Below, one piece after another: positions 18,827-27,909 of a stretch of DNA of 64,000 bases; positions within the stretch are counted from its first letter, which is position 1, and every line of letters begins with the position of its first letter. Source of the stretch: CAYXVU01 sp964468725. GTDB taxonomy: Bacteria > Acidobacteriota > Blastocatellia > UBA7656. Both the position numbers and the translations under genes were made by a program. Under the pieces are notes generated by a model that was not told the origin of the DNA, did not search any database, and saw only the letters and a list, made by a program, of their open reading frames with translations. The stretch covers positions 1 to 64,000 of the forward strand of contig CAYXVU010000001.1 of NCBI GenBank assembly GCA_964468725.1. The letters run 5' to 3'.

Positions 18827-21061
18827 TCAGAAGAAGCGCAGGGTGTAGCTCACTCTGACGCCGCGCCCGATCTCCGGCGCGAGGTCTTTGATGAATGACA
18901 AGTGATTGCGATAATCGCGGTCTCCCAAATTAAAGGCGTTCACCGTGATGATGTGCGCGAAGTGCTGTTGCGGTATGGTGTATGATCCGACCACATTCAT
19001 CAAGGTGTACCCGCCGGTGTGGGTTTCGGTCGGGAAGAGTTGATTTTGCTCGCCCGCCACGACGACTTCCGGGCGCAGGCTCAGCCCTTTGTAGGTGAAG
19101 TCCAACCCGACCCGACCGCGCAGCGGCGTGATACGCGGCAAAGGAGTGCCGGAGGCAATCGTCCCTAACGCTTTGGTCAACTCCGCATCCACATAGTCGA
19201 ATCCGAGATTGAGCCACAAAGAGCGGTGCAAGTTGACATCTAACCCCATCTCCGCACCGACGAATCGGCTGTCGCTTTGCAGGTAGTTGGCTTCGATCAA
19301 GCCGTCTGTGATATTGCCGGTCGGCGCGAGAAAGACAAAATCGTTGATCGCATAGTAGAAGAGGTTGGCTTCGGCACGCATCCGTTTTGAAGTGTGGCGC
19401 AAAGACATATCCAGCCCGTCGCTACGCTCGCGTTTCAAATTCGGATTGCCGATTTCAAAGGTCAAATTTCCGATGTGCGGGCCATTGTTGTACAACTCTT
19501 CCAGCGCGGGCGCGCGGTACGAATGCGTATAGTTGGCGACCAACGCGCCGCCCGGCCACAATCCGAAACGCACGCCCGCCGCGCCGGAAAAGCCTGTGAA
19601 CGAGCGATCTGACAAGCCATCGGGATGATAGCTGTTATGCTCGATTCTGCCGCCGAGTTGAAAGCGCACGCGCTCGAAATCAAGCTCTTGCAGGGTGAAG
19701 GCCGAAAACGAATTCTGATCAACGGGCGGCGCTAAGGCTTCGGCTCCGGTCGTCACATAATTGCGCGTGAAGCCTTCGAAGCCGAAGCTGCCGGATAGTT
19801 TGCCGCTCTTGCGCTCGTCAAAGACGCCGCGATAAATGAAGAGGTCGTTGTCAAAGATTGTGCCGACCGCTTCGCCTTCGAGTTCACGGTGTTGATAATC
19901 GCTGTAGCTGAGATTGAAACGAAACGCATCAATGAGCTTTCCGGTATTGCGAAAACCGCCTGTGGCGCGCACGTCGTGGCGGCGCATAGCCAATTCTATC
20001 GTCTCGTCAGTTACGCCGATCACCTGTTGCGTTGCGAGACTCTCTTCTTCTCCGCCTTCAAATGCAGCCGCAAAGGGCACGCCATAGCGCCGATTGTCAT
20101 AGCCGTAGCTCAAGCTGAAAAACTGTTTGTCGCCATACCAACCGAAGCCGCCCAGTCCGCTGCCCGACCGCGTTTTCGAGTTGAAGATTTCGCCAAGCGG
20201 CGTGTCGTAATCGCCCGTGCGTTGACCGCTGCCATTGCCCCAGATCAACCATTTGCCGATGCCGAATTCAACCCCGCCGCTGATGCCGCCTTGCGCGTTG
20301 GTCGTGCCGCCGATGCCTGTCAGGTAGCCGCGCACGCCCGTGTGCGCGTATTCGTGGCCGGTGACGGCATTGACGACGCCGCCGATGGCATTGCTGCCAT
20401 AGAGCAAGGTGGCGGGGCCTTTGAGGACTTCCAGCCGTTCGAGAGCCAACGAGTCCACAGGCTCGCCGTGATCGCCCGATTGTGACCCAATAGCTCCGAG
20501 TCGCAAACCATCTTGCAAAACTAAGACGCGGTCGCCGTCAAAGCCGCGAATGATGGGGCGCGAAGAGCCGGGTCCGAAACTGCGTTTGCCCACGCCGGGT
20601 TCGCGTTCCAATGTTTCGCCGATTGACGGACTCGCCTTTTCAGCAATCTTGCTGGCGTCGAGTGTGGTCACCGATTGAAAGGCTTCGAATGTGGATTGTT
20701 CTTCGCCACTGGCTGTTACGGTGACCTGTTCGCGCGGCCCGGTCAGCCGCATTTGTAGGTCGAGGGTCGCTGCATTGCCACTGATCTGCACGCTTTTGAT
20801 GACATCGGGAAAGCCTTCTAGGTGGGCGAGCAATGTGTAATTGCCTGCCGGTAGATCGGTGAAGGAGTAATTGCCTTCTTCATCGGTTTCAACCGAGCGT
20901 TTCAACTCGACGAGCGTAACGATTACGTTGTGCAGAGGTGTGCTCTGTTCTTCGAAGGTGATTTTGCCGCGCAGACTGCCGGTAGTTTGCGCCAGCGTAA
21001 GGCCGTTGAAACTGCCGGAAACAACAGCCAGTGCGATGATGGCGATAATCAATTTGTGCAT
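18827..21061 (-). CDS. TonB-dependent outer-membrane receptor (candidate metal receptor)
   Basis: A 744-residue TonB-dependent transporter. Signal peptide to about residue 24, then a carboxypeptidase-regulatory-like beta domain (GSLRGKITFEEQSTPLHNVIVTL to about 110), then the plug with RPIIRGFDGDRVLVLQDG and LEVLKGPATLLYGSNAIGG, then a 22-stranded barrel ending in the outer-membrane signature RVSYTLRFF. The plug's GDHGEPVDSLALERLEVLKGP stretch resembles ZnuD-type zinc receptors. The gene just upstream encodes a His- and Cys-bearing secreted protein, which fits transition-metal uptake. GAGGAGA lies nine bases before the ATG. Family certain, ligand inferred. Confidence 0.9.
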   Translation of the reverse strand: MHKLIIAIIALAVVSGSFNGLTLAQTTGSLRGKITFEEQSTPLHNVIVTLVELKRSVETDEEGNYSFTDLPAGNYTLLAHLEGFPDVIKSVQISGNAATLDLQMRLTGPREQVTVTASGEEQSTFEAFQSVTTLDASKIAEKASPSIGETLEREPGVGKRSFGPGSSRPIIRGFDGDRVLVLQDGLRLGAIGSQSGDHGEPVDSLALERLEVLKGPATLLYGSNAIGGVVNAVTGHEYAHTGVRGYLTGIGGTTNAQGGISGGVEFGIGKWLIWGNGSGQRTGDYDTPLGEIFNSKTRSGSGLGGFGWYGDKQFFSLSYGYDNRRYGVPFAAAFEGGEEESLATQQVIGVTDETIELAMRRHDVRATGGFRNTGKLIDAFRFNLSYSDYQHRELEGEAVGTIFDNDLFIYRGVFDERKSGKLSGSFGFEGFTRNYVTTGAEALAPPVDQNSFSAFTLQELDFERVRFQLGGRIEHNSYHPDGLSDRSFTGFSGAAGVRFGLWPGGALVANYTHSYRAPALEELYNNGPHIGNLTFEIGNPNLKRERSDGLDMSLRHTSKRMRAEANLFYYAINDFVFLAPTGNITDGLIEANYLQSDSRFVGAEMGLDVNLHRSLWLNLGFDYVDAELTKALGTIASGTPLPRITPLRGRVGLDFTYKGLSLRPEVVVAGEQNQLFPTETHTGGYTLMNVVGSYTIPQQHFAHIITVNAFNLGDRDYRNHLSFIKDLAPEIGRGVRVSYTLRFF

Positions 21062-21273
21062 GAATAAGGTCTCCTCTGAATGCTGGCCAACAGGATGAAA
21101 GAATCACTGCCGGAATCGAATGGCACGACCAACCGACCCTGTGCACATCTGGCAAAACGAGACTTTGCCTTCTGTAGGTGATCGCTGCGAGTCAAGCGCA
21201 AAGCGGAAAGCTCACTCTGAGGCGTGAGGTCGGTTTGCCCGCTTTATCGCAGGGGTCGGATTCGATTGTGAAG

Positions 21274-21660
21274 CTAAACAAGCGGCGGTGCGCGAGTAGA
21301 GGAGTTCGAAAAGGCGTTCGATGAGGGCGACGAAAAAGTTAGCGTCTGTCGGATGACAACTTCGGTATTCAGTTCGAAAACGAAAGACGGGATGCGCGCA
21401 TCGGCAATGAAATTCCGTTGCAATACGCACGAAGTACAGTCGGCATCACTGGCCGGTTTCGAGTGATCGTGCGAACCCGTTCCCTCGTGCGATTCAAGGC
21501 ATAACCGATGCGGAGATTCATAGGGATTGACCGCATGACGGTGCGTCGCACTGACGATGAGCGCATGGGCAAGCAGAAGAAGCAATACGAAGGTCTTCAG
21601 CCGTCGCGGGCAAGTTTGCGATTTGGTCAAATTCACTTGCACGTGCATATCACTCGCCAT
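21274..21660 (-). CDS. small His-rich exported protein (DUF2946-like), possible metal-binding partner
   Basis: A 128-residue protein: N-terminal hydrophobic export helix (LKTFVLLLLLAHALIVSA), then a mature part rich in histidine (THRHAVNPYESPHRLC, GSHDHS) and with a DCTSC motif. Short exported proteins with this His/CxxC layout sit beside TonB receptors for copper or zinc, and the TonB receptor follows 212 bases downstream on the same strand. The ATG at 21660 has only a weak ribosome site and lies about 8 bases after the predicted RNA start, so translation may start further in, or the RNA be nearly leaderless. Probably real; function inferred. Confidence 0.6.
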   Translation of the reverse strand: MASDMHVQVNLTKSQTCPRRLKTFVLLLLLAHALIVSATHRHAVNPYESPHRLCLESHEGTGSHDHSKPASDADCTSCVLQRNFIADARIPSFVFELNTEVVIRQTLTFSSPSSNAFSNSSTRAPPLV

Positions 21661-21674
21661 TCGTTTCCGGTTGG

Positions 21675-21703
21675 ATTAAACACTGAGATGAAAAGCCTGT
21701 CAA
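21675..21703 (-). promoter_or_regulatory. strong promoter upstream of the His-rich protein and TonB receptor
   Basis: On the minus strand TTGACA (21703-21698), 17 bases, TTTAAT (21680-21675). RNA start predicted near 21668. This is one of the two best promoters in the window. No metal-regulator box was recognised with certainty. Confidence 0.6.
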
Positions 21704-22291
21704 CGATCTTGCAGAATGCTGGTAGCCGATCAAACCTGGCAACTCCTACGTCGGTGTCTATCCTCCCGGTAAGCCGGATGAAAGTACGACAAGATTCTCT
21801 CAAGTGGTGTAGCTGTGTCCTTGCCGCTCCGACTCTCTTCATTCAACAAGGTCGACCTTTGGGTGGGACATTGCGCCTATGGATGTTTAGGAGGTTTGTC
21901 TGTATTGAATGGGAGTATTGAAATAGAAACAGGAGGGCAACCCCCAATCGGAAAGAAGAAGGAGAGAAAAAATGAAAAAAAGGGGAAAATTAGGGCAAAA
22001 AAGGTAATAACTACCTCTTCTTTTGACATATAATCATGACACCTCCCGTTCAGCTTCTCTCAGTTGGAGGTCACGAATTCGAGATCATTTCAAGAATTCT
22101 TTTTTAGGGAGTAACCAACGCCGGTAGCCTTGCCTAGCGGTATCGGCTGCGATTGTGAATGACGACTGTAGATTAAGCCCCCTATTCCGAAATGTCGGGT
22201 TTGGTCGGGCTTTGATGATAACGAAACGAGCTTGCTTCCCCGAGCTGTAATCAGTCGCGGGTTTAGCCTGGCGAGCAAGGAGAACCAAACC
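21704..22291. other. long gene-free region with an A/G-rich tract
   Basis: About 590 bases upstream of the Cys-rich secreted protein gene. 21915-22005 is strikingly A/G-rich on the plus strand, including a run of short A tracts, and contains a possible 11-codon reading frame. The last 200 bases are more GC-balanced and may form RNA structure, but no known riboswitch was recognised. Confidence 0.5.
21972..22007 (+). CDS. possible 11-residue basic micro-peptide
   Basis: ATG at 21972, stop TAA at 22005-22007, encoding MKKRGKLGQKR. GGAGAG lies just upstream of the ATG, but the whole tract is A/G-rich, so both the ribosome site and the frame could be chance. If translated it might be a leader peptide. 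Confidence 0.12.
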   Translation: MKKRGKLGQKR

Positions 22292-23398
22292 ATGTATTCC
22301 TCACAAATGCCCCGTAACACCACTAAGATCGTTCAGGTGAGCATTGCCTTCATGGCCGTTCTTGCCTTTCTTTTCTCAGCTTTCCCTTTCCCGAAAGCAG
22401 CAGTGGCCGGAGTCAACGCCGCCACCCTGCAAAGCACAACCTGTGGCACGACGACTTGGGATTTGACTGCCGGTCAAACGATTGATGTCGGAACGGTTAC
22501 CGTTAGCAATGATGCCAACAACCTGTATGTTACTTATACGCTTGATGACCCCGATTACCCGAATGCTTGTTTCGGCAACCTGCATGTTTGGGTGGGGAAT
22601 GATCTGCTGAATCTGCCAACGACGCCGGGTAACAAGCAATGCCCCGGCGGTGCACCGATTCCGGGACAATTCTGTCAGGCAGACGGAGGCGCTTGCTTTG
22701 ACGCCACCGGTCTGACGACCTACACCTTTACCCTCCCGTTCACTGACCTCAACATTGTGGATGTCAACCAAGCCTGCGGGCTGCAACTCTTCGTTGTGAC
22801 TCACGCAGAGGTTGATTTGGACTGCACGGATGGGGACACCGGTCACGAGACAGCCTTTGGTGGCCCAATAGCGGGCAACTGCAACCGCTGGTACTTCTAT
22901 GGTGTCTATACGGTTTGCTGTGAATTCGGCGATCCGGATCCTCCGACCTGCGAAACTGCCTTTGCCAAAGGTACGCACATTTGGACGACGGACAAGAAAT
23001 CCAACCCCGAAAATCTGCCGTCTTTGAAGTTGACGAAGAACCGTTGGGGGTGGGCGATTAAACTAAGCGCGCCGGGTGTGACTACCTACGACATCTGGGC
23101 TGGCGCAGGCTTGAACGATACGAACAAAGGTCGGTTAGTCGGAAGGCTGACGGTCAACTGGGATGGAGCGAGTATGAGTGCCACCTACGACATCACCGCT
23201 GCCGGATGCAGTTTGGAAGAGGTGCATCTCTACGCGCAAGACGGGTCGCCGACAACTATCGCTCCGGGTCAGTACGGATATCTGGACTCATTTGATCCGA
23301 ACCGCACGTCCTACACCTTTAACGTTCCGCTAGCGGATGCCAATGGTGACGGATGTGTCTGGTTGATTGCTCATTCGGTCGTTTGCTGTGGGAGTTAG
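22292..23398 (+). CDS. secreted Cys-rich protein with two related beta domains
   Basis: A 368-residue exported protein I do not recognise as a named family. ATG 22292 has AAGGAG nine bases upstream. The N-terminus has a basic stretch then a hydrophobic helix (MAVLAFLFSAFPFP) and a cleavage-like AAVAG. Two similar modules follow: about 40-180 and about 250-368. Each has a strand pair like LYVTYTLDD or MSATYDIT, a TTYTF- or TSYTF- strand, an L-P-L/F-x-D turn, and a closing C-x-x-LFVVTHAEV or C-VWLIAHSVVCC. At least 15 cysteines suggest many disulfides and an extracellular site. It ends at CCGS, with a terminator about 170 bases on. The gene is isolated. Confidence 0.7.
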   Translation: MYSSQMPRNTTKIVQVSIAFMAVLAFLFSAFPFPKAAVAGVNAATLQSTTCGTTTWDLTAGQTIDVGTVTVSNDANNLYVTYTLDDPDYPNACFGNLHVWVGNDLLNLPTTPGNKQCPGGAPIPGQFCQADGGACFDATGLTTYTFTLPFTDLNIVDVNQACGLQLFVVTHAEVDLDCTDGDTGHETAFGGPIAGNCNRWYFYGVYTVCCEFGDPDPPTCETAFAKGTHIWTTDKKSNPENLPSLKLTKNRWGWAIKLSAPGVTTYDIWAGAGLNDTNKGRLVGRLTVNWDGASMSATYDITAAGCSLEEVHLYAQDGSPTTIAPGQYGYLDSFDPNRTSYTFNVPLADANGDGCVWLIAHSVVCCGS

Positions 23399-23567
23399 CG
23401 TTGGAAACAGTACCCTTTACTGATTTGTAGGGGGCAATGAGATTCAATTTCCATCTTTTCGCTTATGTGAAAGGATGGCTTAACGCAATCTCTTTTATCC
23501 TTGCAAGTCGGTACTTGCTTGTTGCCCGCCGCTTCGCTTGAGGCGGTTGGTAGCTAGCCTCCTTCAA

Positions 23568-23616
23568 CCGGCAAGGCGAAGAGTAGATCCTGACGCTCTT
23601 TGCCTTGCCGAATTTT
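23568..23616 (+). terminator. intrinsic terminator of the Cys-rich protein gene
   Basis: A 15-bp stem (23568-23582 with 23595-23609, one G-T wobble pair) closes a 12-base loop and is followed by AATTTTCTTTC. Stem plus T-rich tail on the plus strand fits Rho-independent termination, about 170 bases after the stop codon. Confidence 0.65.
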
Positions 23617-24139
23617 CTTTCACCTTTGATGTTGGCCTACCCGATCTTGCCATCGCAGGCAAACTGCGGCGAATTCACCCCTTGCCCTCTCTCCTTTTAT
23701 TGCACAACGAAACTGATTGTGCCGGTTCCTGACAGATCATTGAATCTTAAGCGGGTCTAATCCGGCGGCGCATACGGCCAAACCCGTTGCGTCGTGAAAC
23801 GCGACTCAGCGCAATCAACCCCTCAATTGCTTGCTACCACGCGGTGATGCAAAAGCCTGCCGAATTGCATCCCCTATTGCGCCATTGCTTGGTTTGCAAC
23901 CTATACACCTTCCGAAAAGGGGCTCGCCCCGTCGGCTAATGTGGGCTGTCGGCGAGCAGAATCGGGTTTGAGAAATAGAAAAAAATTGCCGAGTAAGGTG
24001 CTCCGAAAAGGGAGGCGGCTGGCAACCGCAGTCCATTAGCGCCTTCTGGTAGATGGGGAGGTAAGGGCGATGATAGAGAACCCCACAGCTTCAAAGCGAA
24101 GCGAATTGTCGGAGGGTGCGTTTCCGAATCCTCCAGATT
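23617..24139. other. gene-free stretch between convergent genes
   Basis: No coding potential on either strand. Two short related pieces (each starting near 23915 and 24002 with CCGAAAAGGG) are followed by G/C-rich stretches that could fold, such as the GGGGCTCGCCCC palindrome. It resembles no riboswitch class I know. Confidence 0.4.
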
Positions 24140-25174
24140 CTATCGCCCTTTTCTACCCGAATCGGGCAGGTCTTCTGCCTTCAACAGCAGGTAGGTAGAG
24201 AAAAAGCCAATCAGTTTGTCTGCATACTCGCGTTTGGCGTGGCGGATAGATTTTGCGTGGCGTGCGCCTTCGACGATCCAGAGTTCTTTATTGCCGCCGA
24301 GCGCCGCGTGAATGTGTTCGGAATGTTCGACCGGAATCAACTGGTCTCCGGTTCCGTGAATCAGGTAGACGGGGCATTTGATCTGCGCTGCCAGTGCTGC
24401 CGGATCAACGCGATCAATGTCGAATTTGCCGCGATAATTGGCGACACGAAAAGCTGGCCACAAGGCTGGATGAACGACGGATTCCGGCAGACGTGTGATC
24501 CGCGAAACATATTCTTCGGTGACGCGGCGCAGGGAAGCAAAAGGCGAATCCGCCCATACCGCTTTGACTCGTTCATTATGCGCGGCGACTTGCAACGAGA
24601 TGGCTGCCCCCATAGATTCGCCCGCCAGTCCGATGCGCGTCGGATCAATCTGTTTCTCCGTAATCAGCCATTCGATCACCGCATCTACATCCCGGCGTTC
24701 GTGATAGCCATAGGTGATGTAACGGCCTTCGCTATTGCCGTGCCCGCGACCGTCATAGACCAAGACGTTGAATCCGGCTTGGCGTAATAAAATGGCTGCG
24801 CGTAAGACATCGGTGCGATTCTTCTTCACGCCATGCACGATGATGATGGTCGCCGCAGGGGCAGATGCCGCCATCCACCAGCCTTGCAAGATCAAGCCGT
24901 CAGCCGAATGCAGGTCAACCTCTTCAAACTCGATGCCGATCTTTTTGATGAGATTGCGAAAGTGCGGGCGGCGCAAGTGTGGTAGGCGTTTGAGGCGCGG
25001 ACGCACAAGCAGGCCGGAGAGCGAATAGCTGGCCACGCCGACGGCAACGGTCAACGAACTGGCCGCACCGAGCGCCAACCATCCTGCACGTTTGAGCCAA
25101 TTGCTGCCCGGCGGGCGCGCGACCGGGGCTTCAAACTCGATCTCGCTGTTCTCTGTCTTTCGGCTTCCTCTCAC
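24140..25174 (-). CDS. membrane-anchored alpha/beta hydrolase
   Basis: A hydrolase of about 344 residues with an N-terminal transmembrane anchor (WLALGAASSLTVAVGVASYSL) followed by an alpha/beta fold: oxyanion region IIIVHGVKKNRTD, then YDGRGHGNSEG, nucleophile elbow GESMG, likely Asp in IHGTGDQLIPV and His in EGARHAKS. Family members include dienelactone hydrolase-like and cinnamoyl-esterase-like lipases; the substrate is unknown. The frame stays open to 25303, but a promoter (25206-25233) lies within that extra part, so I place the start at GTG 25174. It converges on the Cys-rich protein gene. Confidence 0.82.
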   Translation of the reverse strand: MRGSRKTENSEIEFEAPVARPPGSNWLKRAGWLALGAASSLTVAVGVASYSLSGLLVRPRLKRLPHLRRPHFRNLIKKIGIEFEEVDLHSADGLILQGWWMAASAPAATIIIVHGVKKNRTDVLRAAILLRQAGFNVLVYDGRGHGNSEGRYITYGYHERRDVDAVIEWLITEKQIDPTRIGLAGESMGAAISLQVAAHNERVKAVWADSPFASLRRVTEEYVSRITRLPESVVHPALWPAFRVANYRGKFDIDRVDPAALAAQIKCPVYLIHGTGDQLIPVEHSEHIHAALGGNKELWIVEGARHAKSIRHAKREYADKLIGFFSTYLLLKAEDLPDSGRKGR

Positions 25175-25205
25175 GTTTCTGTCAAACCTTTCTGGGGCTT
25201 TCGAA

Positions 25206-25233
25206 ATTATAATTTTTAGATGACGAAAACCAA
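25206..25233 (-). promoter_or_regulatory. candidate promoter of the anchored hydrolase
   Basis: On the minus strand TTGGTT (25233-25228), 16 bases, perfect TATAAT (25211-25206). RNA start near 25199, which supports the GTG start at 25174 over the longer frame. Confidence 0.4.
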
Positions 25234-25362
25234 AGTCTTGTTTCTCGCGGCCTGTGAAAAATTTTGCCTGCCTTGCGGTCTTCCGCTCTCGCTGCGCGGT
25301 CATGGTAAAATTGCGTCCGACAATACAAGGGTCAGATTCCCGATATGAGGGAGCATGAGAGG

Positions 25363-25977
25363 ATGAACAACTTCGTTTTTTGCAATCAGTGTGGGACGCA
25401 ACTTCCGCGCGGCAGCAAATTCTGTAACAACTGCGGCGCGACGGTCACGGCTCCCCGACCGGCAGCGCCGGCGCTCGGACAACGTGGCGCGTCGTTTGGT
25501 TCGCCACCCCCTGCGATGCTCGACGAAGCCGAACATGTGATCTTTACGCTCAGGCCGACGATGATCTTCGTTTACTGCTGGTACGCGGCGGCATTGCTGG
25601 TTTTGATTGCCGTAGCAGCGGCAATGGGGTTGTCAGGCCTCAATGCGATGACTGCATTATATGTCATACTGGGCGCAGGGCTGATTGCTTTCGCCGTGCC
25701 GCTGTATAAACACATCTTGCGCCGCCGCGAAGTCTACACCCTGACGAATTTCAAACTGGAGATGCGCTATGGCCTGATTGCCAAAGACGTGCGCAATATC
25801 CCGCTCAACAAGATTCAAGATGTGACCGTAAGCCGCACGGTCTTTCAACGCCTGCTCGGCTTGGGCGACATCCTGATTGACAGCGCTTCGGAGAGCGGCC
25901 AAATCCATCTGGATGATATTCACAAAGCGGAAGGCTACGCCGATCAGATTTTAACCACGCTGCGACGTTGGAACTGA
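25363..25977 (+). CDS. zinc-ribbon and PH-domain (bPH2/DUF304) membrane protein
   Basis: A 204-residue protein. A zinc ribbon at the N-terminus carries four cysteines (C7, C10, C21, C24: CNQC and CNNC). After a proline/alanine linker come two transmembrane helices (about 70-120) and a C-terminal bacterial PH domain (YTLTNFKLEMRYGLIAKDVRNIPLNKIQDV, then GDILIDSASESG). Proteins of this type sit in the inner membrane; function is poorly known. The ATG at 25363 follows GGGAG; the other ATG at 25345 has none. It could share a unit with the following split-barrel gene, about 60 bases downstream. Confidence 0.85.
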   Translation: MNNFVFCNQCGTQLPRGSKFCNNCGATVTAPRPAAPALGQRGASFGSPPPAMLDEAEHVIFTLRPTMIFVYCWYAAALLVLIAVAAAMGLSGLNAMTALYVILGAGLIAFAVPLYKHILRRREVYTLTNFKLEMRYGLIAKDVRNIPLNKIQDVTVSRTVFQRLLGLGDILIDSASESGQIHLDDIHKAEGYADQILTTLRRWN

Positions 25978-26039
25978 ATGGCAGCGTGCGGGGTCTAATC
26001 ATCTAGGTCAGAGTTTGAAGCTGATACGAGGAGACAGCC

Positions 26040-26489
26040 ATGTTTTCAGAAGCGGAGATTGCTTACCTCCAATCGCAAAGGCTGGCGCGCATCGCTACGG
26101 TATCGGCAGAGGGGCAGCCGGATGTCGCAGCGGTATCGTTTGAATTTGACGGACAGGTCTTTTATGTTGGCGGACTCAATCAAAAGAAGACGCTCAAATA
26201 CCTGAACGTGCTCCGCGGCAACACCAAAGTCGCCCTCGTCATTGATGATGTTGTCGGCGTAAGCCCCTGGCAGCCGCGCGGCCTCAAACTGCACGGCAGC
26301 GCCGAAATCGTCGAACGCACGGGAGCCGTCTCGACCGGCGCGTTTCTCAAAATCACGCCGGAGAAAGTCTGGAGTTGGGGAATCGAAAAGCCTGTCTTCG
26401 AACATGGTGAAATTTTTATCAAGAAGAGTAGTAAAGACGACCCCAATGGCGCTTTGCGCTGGAAAATGCCGGGTCGTAAGACCGAGTGA
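26040..26489 (+). CDS. split-barrel PPOX-family F420/FMN-dependent oxidoreductase
   Basis: A 149-residue cytosolic protein of the pyridoxamine 5'-phosphate-oxidase-like split-barrel family, in the group annotated as PPOX-class F420-dependent. The opening EIAYLQSQRLARIATVSAEGQPDVAAVSF is diagnostic, as is the strand pair GQVFYVGGL and VALVIDD. GAGGAGA precedes the ATG. Whether it binds F420, FMN or heme cannot be told from sequence alone, and no F420 synthesis gene is present here. Confidence 0.85.
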   Translation: MFSEAEIAYLQSQRLARIATVSAEGQPDVAAVSFEFDGQVFYVGGLNQKKTLKYLNVLRGNTKVALVIDDVVGVSPWQPRGLKLHGSAEIVERTGAVSTGAFLKITPEKVWSWGIEKPVFEHGEIFIKKSSKDDPNGALRWKMPGRKTE

Positions 26490-26657
26490 CCCCTGACAGT
26501 CGGCGAGTGATGGGCAAATGGACACGATACAGATCAGTGCCGAGGGTTGTCCGAATTGTCGGGGAAGGTACAGCGACAGGTTCCGTGTTTATCGGGTACG
26601 ATTCTGCCTTTCCGTAGTCATCATCGGTTAGGCGTCATCAGGTAGGAGAATTTGTTG

Positions 26658-27899
26658 ATGTTGAGAAAGACAGTTTTATGGTTGGCCGTGATCGCCTTTT
26701 ACTTTCCGGCAGCAGTCGGCAATGCGCAAACCAATCAACCGCCCGGTCAACCGCAAGCGAGTACGCAAGTGACCAGGGTCGTTCCCGCGCCCGTTGAATT
26801 GCTTCCTGCCACTCTTGCCGGAGTCAAAGCGACGAGTGAGAAAAGAGCGGTGGCGCTCGATAGCCTCACCTCTCTGGTTGGTGAGCAAGCCGCCGTGCTG
26901 CGCGAATTTCGCTTGACCGCCGTGCAGTCGCGCACTTATGGCGCGGCTCGCATTGAGGTAGTCGAAACGAAAAACCACTTTGCGGCCTTCGGGCTATTCA
27001 GCCATTACTCACAGGCGAAAGCCGGGGCGCAAAGTTTGCCAGTCGGCTCAATGGGTGAACGACTGGCCGACGGGGTGATGTTCTATAAAGGCAATGTCTT
27101 TGTGCGCGTTTTTGACAATCCGCAAACCAGCAAGAACAGCAATCCGGCATTATCGGTGCGGCTGGCGCAAGCCGTCGCTGAACACATCAGGAATGAGGCC
27201 TCCGAGCGTCCGCCGCTGGTGGATAACTTTGCGTCGGCGACGGCGCTGGCTGAAAGCCATCGCCTGTCGCCTGCGTGGCGGAGCGTCAAATACTTACTCG
27301 GTCCGCAATCCCTGTCCGCACACTTCGAACACGGGCGCGAAATGTTCGAATTCTTCGGCGAAGCGGAAGCCGCCGTCATCGCCTACCACTCGCACGACGC
27401 AAAGAGCGGACAACCTGCCAAACTCTTGATCGTTGAATATCACACGCCGCAATTTGCAACCGATGCCTGGCAACAAGCGACCGCCTACCGCGACGCGCTG
27501 CCTGCTGCCGAGCAAGACCGACTGATTCTCAAACGCGTCGGCAATTATCTGGTCGGGGCGATGAATTTTGCAGATCGTGATCTGGCTGAGCAATTGACCC
27601 GCGCGATTGAGTATCCCTACAGTGTCAAGTGGCTGCGTAATCCGTTGCTTTCGACCAATGATCCGTTTCGCCAACAGAAGGTGGCGCATATGCTGGTTTC
27701 GTCGTTCGGCATACTGGGTTTGATTTTCCTGACGGTATTTATCGGCGGTTCGATCTTCGGCGCATTCATCTTTATCAAACGCCGCAAACTGCAACAAGCG
27801 ATCTTCTCCGATGCCGGTGGCATGCTCAGATTGGAGATTGACCCCTTTGAACGCACACTGCTCGGCTTACCTGCTGCGCCGAAAAGGACTGAGGAGTGA
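26658..27899 (+). CDS. exported membrane protein, DUF6599-like
   Basis: A 413-residue protein with an N-terminal signal peptide (KTVLWLAVIAFYFPAAVGNAQ), a long soluble region (YGAARIEVVETKNHFAAFGLFSHYSQ, then VMFYKGNVFVRVF), and one transmembrane helix near the C-terminus (LGLIFLTVFIGGSIFGAFIFI) leaving a short cytoplasmic tail. Most of the protein is therefore periplasmic. The pattern matches DUF6599, an acidobacterial family of unknown function. ATG 26658 has AGGAGAA seven bases upstream. The NtrC-type regulator gene begins 10 bases after the stop codon. Confidence 0.75.
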   Translation: MLRKTVLWLAVIAFYFPAAVGNAQTNQPPGQPQASTQVTRVVPAPVELLPATLAGVKATSEKRAVALDSLTSLVGEQAAVLREFRLTAVQSRTYGAARIEVVETKNHFAAFGLFSHYSQAKAGAQSLPVGSMGERLADGVMFYKGNVFVRVFDNPQTSKNSNPALSVRLAQAVAEHIRNEASERPPLVDNFASATALAESHRLSPAWRSVKYLLGPQSLSAHFEHGREMFEFFGEAEAAVIAYHSHDAKSGQPAKLLIVEYHTPQFATDAWQQATAYRDALPAAEQDRLILKRVGNYLVGAMNFADRDLAEQLTRAIEYPYSVKWLRNPLLSTNDPFRQQKVAHMLVSSFGILGLIFLTVFIGGSIFGAFIFIKRRKLQQAIFSDAGGMLRLEIDPFERTLLGLPAAPKRTEE

Positions 27900-27909
27900 T
27901 GTTCCGACT

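Noticed and set aside
22022..22033. TTGACA directly followed by TATAAT
   Set aside because: The boxes overlap without a spacer, so they cannot be the -35 and -10 of one promoter; no other -35 pairs well with the TATAAT.
23915..24040. Possible cobalamin or cyclic-di-GMP riboswitch
   Set aside because: The conserved core sequences of those classes could not be found, and no matching gene follows.
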